A model generated the notes under the pieces. The model saw only the letters and a program-made list of their open reading frames with translations, did not search any database and was not told where the DNA came from. Positions 1 to 8,194 of a stretch of DNA of 64,000 nucleotides are shown here, in pieces. This stretch comes from an uncultured Myxococcales bacterium (GTDB lineage Bacteria; Myxococcota_A; UBA9042). The translations under genes were made by a program, and so were the position numbers. The stretch spans positions 372,001-436,000 of the forward strand of contig CAIMLR010000007.1 in NCBI GenBank assembly GCA_903842345.1. Direction: 5' to 3'. The number at the start of each line of letters is the position of its first letter. The stretch's first letter is position 1.

Positions 1-513
1 CGGTGTGAACGTGTCAAACGTCGGCGCGTACGGCAGCAGCATGTCCTGCGTGGCCTTCAGGTTCGCCTGCGACATCGGCACTTTCTGATAGCCCAACCGC
101 GCTTCCAGGAAGTTGTAGCGATTCCAGCCCACGTACGCGTCCCGGACATAGTCCGCGGTCCGGTTGCCGGCCTTGTCGCGCGGCACCAGCTCCATTTGCA
201 GGGCGTAAAAAAGGCCGGACTCGTTGAACCGGCCGCGGAGGCCAAACTGGGCGTTCTCCAGGACGAAGCCCTGGCGATAGCCGTACTGCGACGGGTCAAT
301 CTCACTGGAATCGTGCGCGACGCCATTGACGGTCACCGGCCCGTGATCCGACGCAATGATGCTGGATCGCACGAGGATGCTCGGCTCCATGCGCGCGTCG
401 ACGAGGCGCGCTTTCGCCGGCGCGGTCAGCAGCGTGGTGTCCTGCGGCAAGTCCTCGGCGAAGGCGATTCCGGCGAGCAGGAAAAGGGGCAGCGATAGCA
501 GGAGATGCCGCAT
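1..513 (-). CDS. Phosphate-selective porin (OprO/P)-like protein, partial
   Basis: The ATG is at 513 on the minus strand and the frame stays open to the window edge, so only the first 171 codons are present. A clear Sec signal peptide (MRHLLLSLPLFLLAGIAFAED, predicted cut after AFA) sends the product to the periplasm or outer membrane. The mature start has the look of the OprO/OprP porin family: an alternating-polarity strand region with FVLENAQFGLRGRF, then DYVRDAYVGW and a FLEARLGYQKVPMS stretch, which resemble the DAYV and GQxKxPFS segments of those porins. It starts 3 bp after the foldase gene stop, so the two are probably co-transcribed. The upstream neighbours (foldase and phosphoesterase) fit phosphate capture. 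The family call is inferred from these motifs because the barrel C-terminus lies outside the window. Confidence 0.6.
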   Translation of the reverse strand, partial: MRHLLLSLPLFLLAGIAFAEDLPQDTTLLTAPAKARLVDARMEPSILVRSSIIASDHGPVTVNGVAHDSSEIDPSQYGYRQGFVLENAQFGLRGRFNESGLFYALQMELVPRDKAGNRTADYVRDAYVGWNRYNFLEARLGYQKVPMSQANLKATQDMLLPYAPTFDTFTP

Positions 514-516
514 GGT

Positions 517-1620
517 TCAGTCTTCCTCTTCTTCAAAAGCCGCCATGGTCACGGCGCCCGACAACGGAAGGCCGCCCGGCGGATGATCAAACGGCGAGAA
601 CCGCTGCGTCTTGGCGGCGGCGCGCAACCTCGCCAGCGCGATGGCGTCGAGCGGCACCCACTTCATGCGCTGCACGTAGGCGGCCAACTGCGGCTTCGCC
701 TCGGCAAAAGTCGGCTGGCGCGGCGGCCGCTGCGCGAGGAGCTTGAGCCGGTGCAGGCCAAACGCGGTGCGCACCTGCGGCGTGACCGCGCCGATCTTCA
801 AGCCCTGCAGCGCCGTCCAGCGTTCCGGACCCAGCGCGCGCTCCGTCTGCCAGGCACTGGCCACTTTGGGCCACTTGCCCGCGCTCACCTGCGCGTCCAG
901 CCGGGCCTGCGCCTGCGCAAGCTGCGCCGCCGTCGCGCCAACCGGCAGCGCCTCCGAAAACTCCGCGGTCTGCACCGCCGCGGGCACCGCGAGCATCGCG
1001 CGCTGGCTCTCGTAGCGCTCCCGCAGCTCCGCGTCGGTCACCTTGAATGGCGTCTCCTTCTCCACCAGCACGTGCAGCTGCGCCTGCGTCCGCAACGTGC
1101 GCATGTGCGTCTCTTCCGTCACGCCGCGCCGCTTCAGCGCCTTCAACCACTTCTCGCGGCCGCCCGTCGTCGCCAGCTCGCGCGCCAACTCAACCTGCAC
1201 CGCCGCGTCCGCCTTGCTGGCATCCGCCGCCACCGCTTTTTGCACGATGAGCGCATCGATCCGCGCTTCCAGCGCCGTCGCCGCCGCTCGCAGACCGGTG
1301 ACTTCGTCGACGTCGTTGGCCAGCACGCCGCCTTCCACGCCGGCCTGCAGCTCGGCCACCAGATCCTTCTTGGCGATCGGCGCGCCATCGACAATCGCCA
1401 CGGGATCCGGCCAATCCGCCACGTGCGACCACATCGTCGGCTTGCGCTGGATGCTCGGCGCGCGACCGGAACGCACCGCGGGCGTCGCCGCCTCGGGCAA
1501 AGGCGCAGCGTCAGCGACCGGGGCAACCACGGGCGCGCTGATCTCCACCGGCGGCGGCGTTTCAGCCTCCTGCCGGCACCCCAGCAACAGCAACAACAAA
1601 CCGCAACTAATCGTCCGCAT
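517..1620 (-). CDS. SurA/PpiC-like peptidyl-prolyl isomerase or foldase lipoprotein
   Basis: About 367 residues. The N-terminus has a short basic part, a poly-Leu core and the lipobox LLGC, so the protein is probably a membrane-anchored periplasmic lipoprotein. It then shows the layout of SurA/PrsA-type foldases: VAIVDGAPIAKKDLVAEL (the usual N-terminal strand), a helical part with TDAELRERYES, and a parvulin-like second half ending GLHRLKLLAQRPPRQPTFAEAK. Three in-frame ATGs lie at 1638, 1626 and 1620. I prefer 1620 because the GGGGGA element ends 8 nt upstream of it; all three overlap the end of the phosphoesterase gene, implying translational coupling. The likely role is folding of an outer-membrane protein, and the porin-like gene directly downstream is the obvious client. 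Parvulin catalytic residues are not clear, so it may be a chaperone only. Confidence 0.7.
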   Translation of the reverse strand: MRTISCGLLLLLLGCRQEAETPPPVEISAPVVAPVADAAPLPEAATPAVRSGRAPSIQRKPTMWSHVADWPDPVAIVDGAPIAKKDLVAELQAGVEGGVLANDVDEVTGLRAAATALEARIDALIVQKAVAADASKADAAVQVELARELATTGGREKWLKALKRRGVTEETHMRTLRTQAQLHVLVEKETPFKVTDAELRERYESQRAMLAVPAAVQTAEFSEALPVGATAAQLAQAQARLDAQVSAGKWPKVASAWQTERALGPERWTALQGLKIGAVTPQVRTAFGLHRLKLLAQRPPRQPTFAEAKPQLAAYVQRMKWVPLDAIALARLRAAAKTQRFSPFDHPPGGLPLSGAVTMAAFEEEED

Positions 1621-4198
1621 CAACATTGTCCCCCGCACGGCCGACCAGCCAATTCGGCCACGGCGCAGGGCTGCCCTTGTACATCAGCCAGAGCAGACGG
1701 CCCAGTCCGCGGTTCTGATCCGGGCCGTCAAATTTCATCGCGTCCCACGCCGCCTGGATGCCCTTGGACCACTTCTTGGCTTTTTCGTCCTTGTTCATCG
1801 TATCCGGGTACAGGCGATCCAGCTTGGCGTAGGGCCCGTCGTTGGGCGTGTCGGTGAAACAGCCGTAGATCGGCGACGCCAGCGCATCCAGCTCCGTCAA
1901 CGGCGTCACGTCGAGCATCCGCTCCAGCGTCGCGTGGATCGAGCCAGTCGCGTGGTGATCGTGCACGACGACCCCGCGCTTGGCCCATGGACTGACAACC
2001 AGCAGCGGCGAGCGGTGATACGCCACGGAATCGCCGCCGTCCTGCGGATCGTCCTCAAAGATGAACACGACGGTCTCGTGCCAAGCGGGATTCCTGGAGA
2101 GCGCGTCGATGACGATGCCCGTGCCCAGGTCATTGTCCGCGACCATCGAGCGCGGGGAGACGTGGTCGGGCGTGCCGCCGCAGCAGGTGTGGTTGTTGGG
2201 CATCGAGATGAACGTGAAGGTCGGCAGCTCGTTGGTCTTGAGCCAGTCGGCGATGTAGTTGGCCTTCTCCACGTCGGCGACGCTGAGGTTGAAGACGACG
2301 CCGGGATAGCCGCCCTGGAGCACGGTGTCGAAGATGAACTCCTGGTTCATGCCGACGATCTCGCCAAAGCTCGCCGCGGAGTAGCCCCATGCCAGCATGT
2401 TGGAGAAGAGGAAGCCCTGGCCCGGCGCGGAGACCTTGCCGACGTTCCAGGTCGGGTCCGCGCCCTTGTCTGAGAGGCCGTAGAACTTCTCGATGTAGTC
2501 CGAAGGCTTGCCCGCCGTCGCGTAGCCATGGCCGGTCGCCGAGTAATCGCCGTCCGTGTAGAAGTTGTCCAGCAGGCAGTATTCCTTGGCCAATTTGTGC
2601 AGATTCGGCGTGAATTCCTCGCCGAACAGCGTGTATTTCGGCTCCGCTGTGACGTCCTTGATCGACGCGCCGATGTCGCCCAGCTCGGCGTCAAACGTCT
2701 TGTTCTCGCGCATGAGGTAGACGACATGCTTGATGTGCGGCGACGCGCCCTTCTCCGGCATCACGACCTTGGATTCCGGCGTTTGCGGCAGGCGACCCTG
2801 GCCCGTGACGCCGATCATGTTGTCCAGGACGTCCTTTTGGCCTTGCAGCAGCGCGGCGTCGTCGGGCGTCGGGATCACGCTGAGGGTGCCAAGATACGAC
2901 TTCTCGACGGACGTCGTGCCATTCCATGGCGGAATGCCCGTGCCTTTGGCATTGGCGACAAACAGCGTCTTGCCATCGGGCGCGACGGCGATGCCGGACG
3001 GGTACCAGCCGACCGGAATCGCGCCAATCACTTTGCCCGCGGCGGTATCGACGACGCTGACCTCGTTGGACATGGCGCACACGATGTAGAGTCGCTTGCC
3101 GTCGGGCGCCAGCGCCATGAAGCCCGGATCGCGACCGCGCGGCGCCATCAGCGGCTGATCCAGCGGCGCCATGCCAACCGGAATGCGCTTGACCACCTGC
3201 AGCGTGGCCGCATCGATCTGGGCGATTTCATCGGCTTCCACGATCGACGCCCACAGCGTCTTGCCATCCGGCGAGGCGATGATGCCCTGCGCATTGAAAC
3301 CCAGCGCCACCGTGTCGGCGTCCGTCGGCGATGCCGGATTGGCCAGATCCACGCGCTGGACCTTGCCGTCGCGCCACGTCACCAGGTAGGCAAACTTGCC
3401 ATCGGGCGGGACCACCATGTCGTACGGCGTCGTCGCGGTCTTGACCGCCGCCAGCTTGGCGCCCGTTTCCGCGTCGTAGGCCGAGAAGAGCTGCGTGCCT
3501 TCCTTGCCGAGCTCAGCGTAACTCGTCACGCCGTAAAGCGTCTTGCCGTCAGGCGACAGCGCGATCGCGTAGAAGCCGGAATTCGGTGAATACACCTTGT
3601 CCTGCGTCAGCGTGCCGTCCGCGGCGATCTTCATCCGCCAGGACTGCGCCTGCGGGCCGCCGGACGCGTACAGGTATTGACCGTCCGGCGACACGATGAG
3701 GAAGCGGTAGAGGTCCGAGCGCGGCACCGTCTGGATCAGCTTCTTCTGGGCGATGTCAACGACTTGCAGGCTCGGGCCGTCCTCGCGATCGTTGGAAATG
3801 TAGGCGAACTTGCCGTTCGGGTGGACCGTGAGGCCCATCGCATAGCTCTTCAGGTCGATCTGCGCGCCGGCGGGCGTCAGCAAGCGGCCGTTGGGCAGGA
3901 CCCACACGCCCGGCTGGAACTGCCCGACCGTGAAATTCGCGGGGATCTGGAAACGGGATTTCGGCAGCGCGTCCGCACCGATCGGCGATGGCGGCGCTTT
4001 GTTGAAGCCCAGCGCGCCGTCCTGGTCAAAGACTTCCGGCCCCGCCGCGACGTCGACCGCCGCGTCCGTCCCGGCAACGGCCACGTCCGCCGCGGCATCG
4101 GACGAGACATCGTCTGCCGTCGCCGTCGCCGCTTCTTTTTGGCAAGCCATCGCGCTCATCGCCGCCAGCAGCGACACAACCATCCGCAATTTCAACAT
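1607..4198 (-). CDS. YncE-type beta-propeller / phosphoesterase bifunctional lipoprotein
   Basis: 863 residues from the ATG at 4198, preceded by GGGGAAAGAG. The order is: signal peptide ending AMAC (Cys19, probable lipid anchor); an Asp/Ala-rich linker to about 60; a YVTN/YncE-like seven-bladed propeller at about 95-470 (repeated SPDGKTLYG, APDGKRLYIV, VDTAAGKVIGAIPVG); then a phosphoesterase-superfamily domain from about 485 to the end. This last domain carries the HVVYLMRENKTFDAELGD signature, FYTDGDYSATGHGYAT and FIFEDDPQDGGDSVAYHRSP, with the Asp and His residues expected as metal ligands. It matches proteins annotated as bifunctional YncE family/alkaline phosphatase family. It probably frees phosphate from esters at the cell surface. 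It heads a minus-strand operon with the foldase and the porin-like gene, overlapping the former by 14 nt. Confidence 0.85.
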   Translation of the reverse strand: MLKLRMVVSLLAAMSAMACQKEAATATADDVSSDAAADVAVAGTDAAVDVAAGPEVFDQDGALGFNKAPPSPIGADALPKSRFQIPANFTVGQFQPGVWVLPNGRLLTPAGAQIDLKSYAMGLTVHPNGKFAYISNDREDGPSLQVVDIAQKKLIQTVPRSDLYRFLIVSPDGQYLYASGGPQAQSWRMKIAADGTLTQDKVYSPNSGFYAIALSPDGKTLYGVTSYAELGKEGTQLFSAYDAETGAKLAAVKTATTPYDMVVPPDGKFAYLVTWRDGKVQRVDLANPASPTDADTVALGFNAQGIIASPDGKTLWASIVEADEIAQIDAATLQVVKRIPVGMAPLDQPLMAPRGRDPGFMALAPDGKRLYIVCAMSNEVSVVDTAAGKVIGAIPVGWYPSGIAVAPDGKTLFVANAKGTGIPPWNGTTSVEKSYLGTLSVIPTPDDAALLQGQKDVLDNMIGVTGQGRLPQTPESKVVMPEKGASPHIKHVVYLMRENKTFDAELGDIGASIKDVTAEPKYTLFGEEFTPNLHKLAKEYCLLDNFYTDGDYSATGHGYATAGKPSDYIEKFYGLSDKGADPTWNVGKVSAPGQGFLFSNMLAWGYSAASFGEIVGMNQEFIFDTVLQGGYPGVVFNLSVADVEKANYIADWLKTNELPTFTFISMPNNHTCCGGTPDHVSPRSMVADNDLGTGIVIDALSRNPAWHETVVFIFEDDPQDGGDSVAYHRSPLLVVSPWAKRGVVVHDHHATGSIHATLERMLDVTPLTELDALASPIYGCFTDTPNDGPYAKLDRLYPDTMNKDEKAKKWSKGIQAAWDAMKFDGPDQNRGLGRLLWLMYKGSPAPWPNWLVGRAGDNVDADD

Positions 4199-4366
4199 CT
4201 CTTTCCCCAGCTGGCGCCCCCACGGCCCTTTGCGGTGCGTACGGTACGGCGGTCCGCGCCGCGTGGCAATCTCATCGCACGCTTGTTGCCGTTTCGCCGC
4301 GCGACTGAGCGGATTGGCAATTGACCGATGGCGGCCGGCACGCCTAGGCTGTTGACAGGAGGTTGG

Positions 4367-5107
4367 ATGCGACGGCTGTTGGTGATGGCGCTGATGGGGT
4401 TGGCGGGCGAAGCGCTCGCTGAAACGCCGTACGTCTACCAGCAAGGCGGACTGGAAGCGGGACAGCGCACGGCCGTGGAATCGCAGACGACGTTGGGCAC
4501 CCGCGAGCTGCGGCCCCTCGGCGGTCGCGGGGTTGAGCAGGGCGTGCGCGTCCGCCATCAGATCCTCGACGGCACGACGATCGAAGTCTTTGGCGGCGCG
4601 GTCTGGCAGCCTGAAGCGACGGATCTGCGCGCGGGCGCCATCGGCGCGGAGGTCATCCAGCGCGTGCTGACCCAGAAGCAGGTCGGCGTCAGCCTGCAGA
4701 TCGCGGCGGGTGGGTATCGGGATGTGACGGGCGTGTTCGTGCCGCGGGTGCGCGCGTTGCTCGGCCGCAGTTGGGGGCGTCTGCATGCCCAGGTGTCGGG
4801 CAACTTCGAGGCGCCGATCGCCCACCGGCGCGACGCGCTGGACGTGATCCTCGGCGCGGCGGCGTCCTGGCAAGCGACTGCGCAGACGTCCATCGGCCTG
4901 GAAGCCGTGGGCGAAGATCTGGAGGCGATTTGGGATAGCCGCGAGTCCGAAGGCGGCGCGCGGCTGCTGGTCGGACCCAGCGTCCATACGCAATTCGGCG
5001 CACTCTACGTGCACGGCAACATCGGGGCGACGACGTATTGGCCAGTCGCTGGCGCGGCACCGCTGACGGGCGCGCTGGGCCGCGTCAACGTCGGCTGGCG
5101 GTTCTGA
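4367..5107 (+). CDS. Exported outer-membrane beta-barrel-like protein, unknown
   Basis: 246 residues. The ATG at 4367 is chosen over an in-frame ATG at 4328 because AGGAGG sits 5-6 nt upstream and a signal peptide (MRRLLVMALMGLAGEALAET) starts exactly there. The rest alternates Gly/aromatic and charged residues as in small barrels, and ends VNVGWRF with the C-terminal Phe favoured by the outer-membrane assembly machinery. No family was recognised. It is divergent from the phosphoesterase operon and converges with the NUDIX gene, the two stop codons touching at 5107/5108. The 168-nt region 4199-4366 must hold the promoters for both directions; I see no strong consensus element there. Confidence 0.6.
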   Translation: MRRLLVMALMGLAGEALAETPYVYQQGGLEAGQRTAVESQTTLGTRELRPLGGRGVEQGVRVRHQILDGTTIEVFGGAVWQPEATDLRAGAIGAEVIQRVLTQKQVGVSLQIAAGGYRDVTGVFVPRVRALLGRSWGRLHAQVSGNFEAPIAHRRDALDVILGAAASWQATAQTSIGLEAVGEDLEAIWDSRESEGGARLLVGPSVHTQFGALYVHGNIGATTYWPVAGAAPLTGALGRVNVGWRF

Positions 5108-5995
5108 TCAGCTGCGAATGAACGAGAAACGGCCTTCCCGCAGCAAAAAACGGCTCTGCGCCACCGCCTGACCGGTCTGCGCCAGCCACGCCGCGTGCTC
5201 GGGATGGCCCACGTCCTCAGGCAAGATGATCGCCGGCCCCTCGGCCGTGGCCATCGCAAAATGCGGTTCCACGCAAGGACCCACGCCGGCCTGCGCCAGC
5301 GCCGCGATCACGCCGGTCGCCGTGCGGCCCAGTTCGGCCATCCGCAAAAGCGTGTGCAGCGTCGGTGGCGGCAGGAGGATGGGGCCGCCCGCGTCGTGTT
5401 CCAGCAGCGCGGCCTGCGCCGTTCGCCAGAACGCGTCGCTCGACTCGTGCGGATCCAGCGCGGCGTCCTGGCCTTCCGGCTGCAGCGCGGCGAAGAACCA
5501 GGTGTCGAAGCGCCGCGGCTCCGCGCGCGGCGTCAGCCAGTGCGCGAACGGCGCCAGCAGGTCCAGCGCCAGCGTCAGGCCAGCGTCCTGCACTGCCTCA
5601 TGCCACTTGTGGGCCGGCAGCTGGTGGCCCTGCCGCGCACCCTGCAACACCGCGTCGATCGCCGCGACGACCGCCGCGTCGACGACACGGCCCTGGGCGT
5701 CGCGCGCCAGCAGGACGTGCGCCTCTTCATGCAGTTCGCGCACCGCCGCAACGTGGATGCGCCACGCGTGCGCGGGATCCGCGACCGCCAGCCGCTCCGC
5801 GCACTGGTCCGGCGTCAGGCCCGCCGTGCGCGCCGCCACATCGGCGTCGTCCAATTTGCCACCGGGAAACACGGTCGCGCCGGCCATGAAGCCGCTTTGG
5901 CCGTGGCGCCGCACCAGAAAAGTCTCCGGCCCAGTCGGCGCATCGCGCAGCAGCACGACAGTCGCAGCGCTGCGGATCGGCAACGGCGCGCTCAT
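5108..5995 (-). CDS. NUDIX hydrolase (NUDT19-like)
   Basis: 295 residues from the ATG at 5995. The ATG overlaps the upstream stop as ATGA; a GTG lies two codons further upstream at 6001. NUDIX signs are FPGGK (43-47) and the core catalytic RELHEE helix (86-91, pattern RExxEE) with metal-binding acidic residues. The roughly 40-residue insertion between the glycine loop and the RExxEE helix is what the NUDT19/coenzyme-A-diphosphatase-like branch shows, so a CoA- or acyl-CoA-type pyrophosphate substrate is possible, but substrate cannot be read from sequence. Cytoplasmic, no signal peptide. Coupling to the lipoprotein gene implies one transcript but not an obvious shared function. Confidence 0.8.
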   Translation of the reverse strand: MSAPLPIRSAATVVLLRDAPTGPETFLVRRHGQSGFMAGATVFPGGKLDDADVAARTAGLTPDQCAERLAVADPAHAWRIHVAAVRELHEEAHVLLARDAQGRVVDAAVVAAIDAVLQGARQGHQLPAHKWHEAVQDAGLTLALDLLAPFAHWLTPRAEPRRFDTWFFAALQPEGQDAALDPHESSDAFWRTAQAALLEHDAGGPILLPPPTLHTLLRMAELGRTATGVIAALAQAGVGPCVEPHFAMATAEGPAIILPEDVGHPEHAAWLAQTGQAVAQSRFLLREGRFSFIRS

Positions 5996-7290
5996 TTGCA
6001 CTTCGGGAAACCCTTGGTGTCCAGGGCGCGTGCGACGTAGTCCGGCAGCACTTCTGAGAACAGCGCGTCCCAGGAGATGGGCTGGAAATCCGCGCCGGCG
6101 AATGGCGCGGGTGGCAGGCCGTTGCCGTAGCTGCCGGAGAGCCAGCAGGACTGGCCGCCGGCTTCAAGCGCCGCGCAATCGTCGTCGTTGACCGTGCCGC
6201 AGCCGGCGCTGCCGTTGGCCCCGGGCATGTCATTGAGCATGAAGAAGTTGGATTGGGACGAGGCCATCGCCTTCATGGCCAGCCGGCTCGACCAATGGCT
6301 CGGCAGGCGATGATCGTACTTGAACTGCAGGCGCTGGTAGCGCGCGGTCACTTTTTGCAGCTTGGCGTACGGCTCGCGGTCGACCCACCACTGGTTCTCG
6401 TCGCAGCCCTTGCCGGTTTCCGTGATCGGCCACGCGCCGGGCGCGCACACGATGCTCGCGGGTTTGCCGTTCTGCGCCGGCGGATACATCGCGGAGTGCG
6501 GCGCGGTCGTGAAGTGACAGGCGCTGTCCGTGCTGCCCGCGCCATCGCCCGGACCGATGTTCTTCTTGTCGTCTTCCGGCGCTTGGCTCATCGCGCAGCG
6601 GTCAACCGGACCTTCCACGTCCAGCACAAACATCGCCGGCGCCAGATCCGCCGGGAACGTGTAGAACGCCGAAGCGACCGGCACAATGCCTGTGCCAATG
6701 GTCAGAAAGCCGACCTTGGTCTTGTCCACGCCGCTGGCGATCGACTGGGTCTTGAAGAGCTGCTGAATCGTCGTCACGTGCCACAGCGCACCAAAATCAT
6801 TGGTGCCGCTGGAGTGCTGCGCGCCGTCGCCCGTGCCCGGGAGGTTGAAGAGCAGCACGTTGACGTGGGCAATCGCCGCCAGCTTCTTGGCCGGATCGGT
6901 GTAAAGCGGGAACGGCGCTGGATCGTAGTCGCCGACCACCATCACGAGCGGGCACGGGGCCGCCGCCGTGCAATCCAGCGGGTGCACCATCACGGCCTTG
7001 ATGGCCGACTGGTACTGCTGGCCCTGGTCATTGATCTGGATAATCGGCGACAAATCCTTGGCTTCAACTTTGCTGGTATCCACCGCGATCGCGTCGTGAC
7101 CGACAACGTCGCCCGTCGCCGTGTCTGCCGCACCCGTGTCATCGCTGCCGTTGGCGCCATCGCCCGTAACCGCGGCGTCGTCACTGGTTGTGGCCTTGCT
7201 GCCGCAGCCCGGCGCACCGCCCGCGAGCAGCGCTGCCACCAGAAGTTGAACCGTCAAGTTTCGTTGAGTCAGGAACATCGCACCGCGCAT
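5992..7290 (-). CDS. Lipoprotein with alpha/beta-hydrolase-like fold, catalytic Ser not evident
   Basis: 432 residues. The start at 7290 is set by GGAGGTG about 5 nt upstream and by the signal peptide that follows (LLVAALLAGGAPGC, lipobox before Cys). After an Asp/Thr-rich linker comes a segment like an alpha/beta hydrolase core: MVHPLDC, CPLVMVVGDYDPAP, VNVLLFNLPGTGDG, then GFLTIGTGIVPVASAF at the place of the nucleophile elbow. The usual GxSxG is replaced by GTGIV, so the Ser nucleophile is absent or moved. It is therefore either a non-enzymatic member or a different enzyme. It forms an overlapping pair with the NUDIX gene. The fold call is an inference from pattern only. Confidence 0.5.
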   Translation of the reverse strand: MRGAMFLTQRNLTVQLLVAALLAGGAPGCGSKATTSDDAAVTGDGANGSDDTGAADTATGDVVGHDAIAVDTSKVEAKDLSPIIQINDQGQQYQSAIKAVMVHPLDCTAAAPCPLVMVVGDYDPAPFPLYTDPAKKLAAIAHVNVLLFNLPGTGDGAQHSSGTNDFGALWHVTTIQQLFKTQSIASGVDKTKVGFLTIGTGIVPVASAFYTFPADLAPAMFVLDVEGPVDRCAMSQAPEDDKKNIGPGDGAGSTDSACHFTTAPHSAMYPPAQNGKPASIVCAPGAWPITETGKGCDENQWWVDREPYAKLQKVTARYQRLQFKYDHRLPSHWSSRLAMKAMASSQSNFFMLNDMPGANGSAGCGTVNDDDCAALEAGGQSCWLSGSYGNGLPPAPFAGADFQPISWDALFSEVLPDYVARALDTKGFPKCK

Positions 7291-7533
7291 CAGACACCTC
7301 CGTTGCGCATTGTACCGGTAGCCGCAGCGGCCACAACTGCCAAGGGCCGTGATCACGATTTTTGGCGATTCTACAATTGGATCGGTCTGTTGCGCAGATG
7401 CCGCACCGCGGGCGCAGATTTCGATCGCCAATCCGATCGCACGCGATCCGCACGCGGCACCGCCGGGGCCTCAGGATCCCGGTCCAAGTGAGGCATTTCA
7501 AGGGTGAAAACCGCTGCCGATCGCGACCGAGCG

Positions 7534-7563
7534 TTGACACAAACGCGCCCCGGCAACTACTCT
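7534..7563 (+). promoter_or_regulatory. Candidate sigma-70-type promoter of the dcw cluster
   Basis: TTGACA at 7534-7539 is a perfect -35 match. TACTCT at 7558-7563, 18 bp on, is a weak -10. This is the only good candidate in the 433-nt gap 7291-7723 ahead of mraZ, and MraZ-type boxes begin 4 bp after it. The remainder of the gap shows no convincing gene. Confidence 0.45.
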
Positions 7564-7566
7564 CGG

Positions 7567-7581
7567 TGGGAGGAAATGGGA
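7567..7581 (+). promoter_or_regulatory. Candidate MraZ operator (TGGGA direct repeats)
   Basis: TGGGA occurs at 7567-7571 and again at 7577-7581, exactly 10 bp apart with a 5-bp spacer. Known MraZ sites are TGGG-type direct repeats separated by 5 nt upstream of mraZ, so spacing and place both fit. Degenerate CGGA and CGGG continue the 10-bp phase at 7587 and 7597. The site lies just downstream of the candidate -10, suited to autorepression. Confidence 0.5.
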
Positions 7582-7723
7582 TGAAGCGGATCGTGGCGGG
7601 TGCCATTGGTCCTGGAGCAAGGGTCCAACACGCTCCGTCCCGCGTCCAGAAACCTGCATCGTTCCGGCCCCTCGCCAGACCCTGCTTTGCCCCTGCTACC
7701 AGCGCGCAACGAACTGAAACACC

Positions 7724-8194
7724 ATGCGATTTCGCGGCGAACACAACCAGCGCGTGGACGACAAGTGCCGATTGAGCATTCCGTCCGCATTTCGCCAAGT
7801 GCTTGAGCAGAATGGCGATTCGCGTTTGGTGCTGGCCAAGTCGACGTTGCACCGGTGCCTGCAGGCGTACACGGCCCGCGATTGGGAAGCGCGCGAAGAT
7901 CACGTGATGAGCCTCCCCGCCTCCGATCCGGCGGTTCAGCGGCTGCTGCACTTCCAGTTCGCCAGCGCCCAGGCGGTCGAGCCGGACAGCCACGGCCGCA
8001 TCGTGCTCGCGCCGGCGTTGCGCGCCTGGGCGGGGATCGCGGCCAAAGACGAAGTCGTGCTGATCGGCCAAGTGCGGCGCTTTGAAGTGTGGGCGGGCGA
8101 AACGTGGGCGGCGACGCAGCGGGACATTGAGAACACGATGCTCGGCGACGCCCTGCTGAGCTGGAACGACGCGCTCCGGGAGCGCGGGCTGTGA
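7724..8194 (+). CDS. mraZ: MraZ, transcriptional regulator of the dcw cluster
   Basis: 156 residues, close to the usual length of about 150. It has the two tandem SpoVT-AbrB half-domains of MraZ, each with its D-x(2-3)-R signature: VDDKCRLSIPSAFR near the N-terminus and DSHGRIVLAPALR in the second half. MraZ forms ring-shaped oligomers that bind TGGG-type repeats at its own promoter and repress the cluster; candidate boxes lie about 145 bp upstream. It is the first gene of the cluster, and its TGA overlaps the GTG start of rsmH, so the two are translationally coupled. Confidence 0.95.
   Translation: MRFRGEHNQRVDDKCRLSIPSAFRQVLEQNGDSRLVLAKSTLHRCLQAYTARDWEAREDHVMSLPASDPAVQRLLHFQFASAQAVEPDSHGRIVLAPALRAWAGIAAKDEVVLIGQVRRFEVWAGETWAATQRDIENTMLGDALLSWNDALRERGL

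Noticed and set aside
7581-7775. Small plus-strand frame after GGGAGG ahead of mraZ
   Set aside because: It overlaps mraZ, has no recognisable sequence, and the G-rich element is better explained as MraZ boxes.
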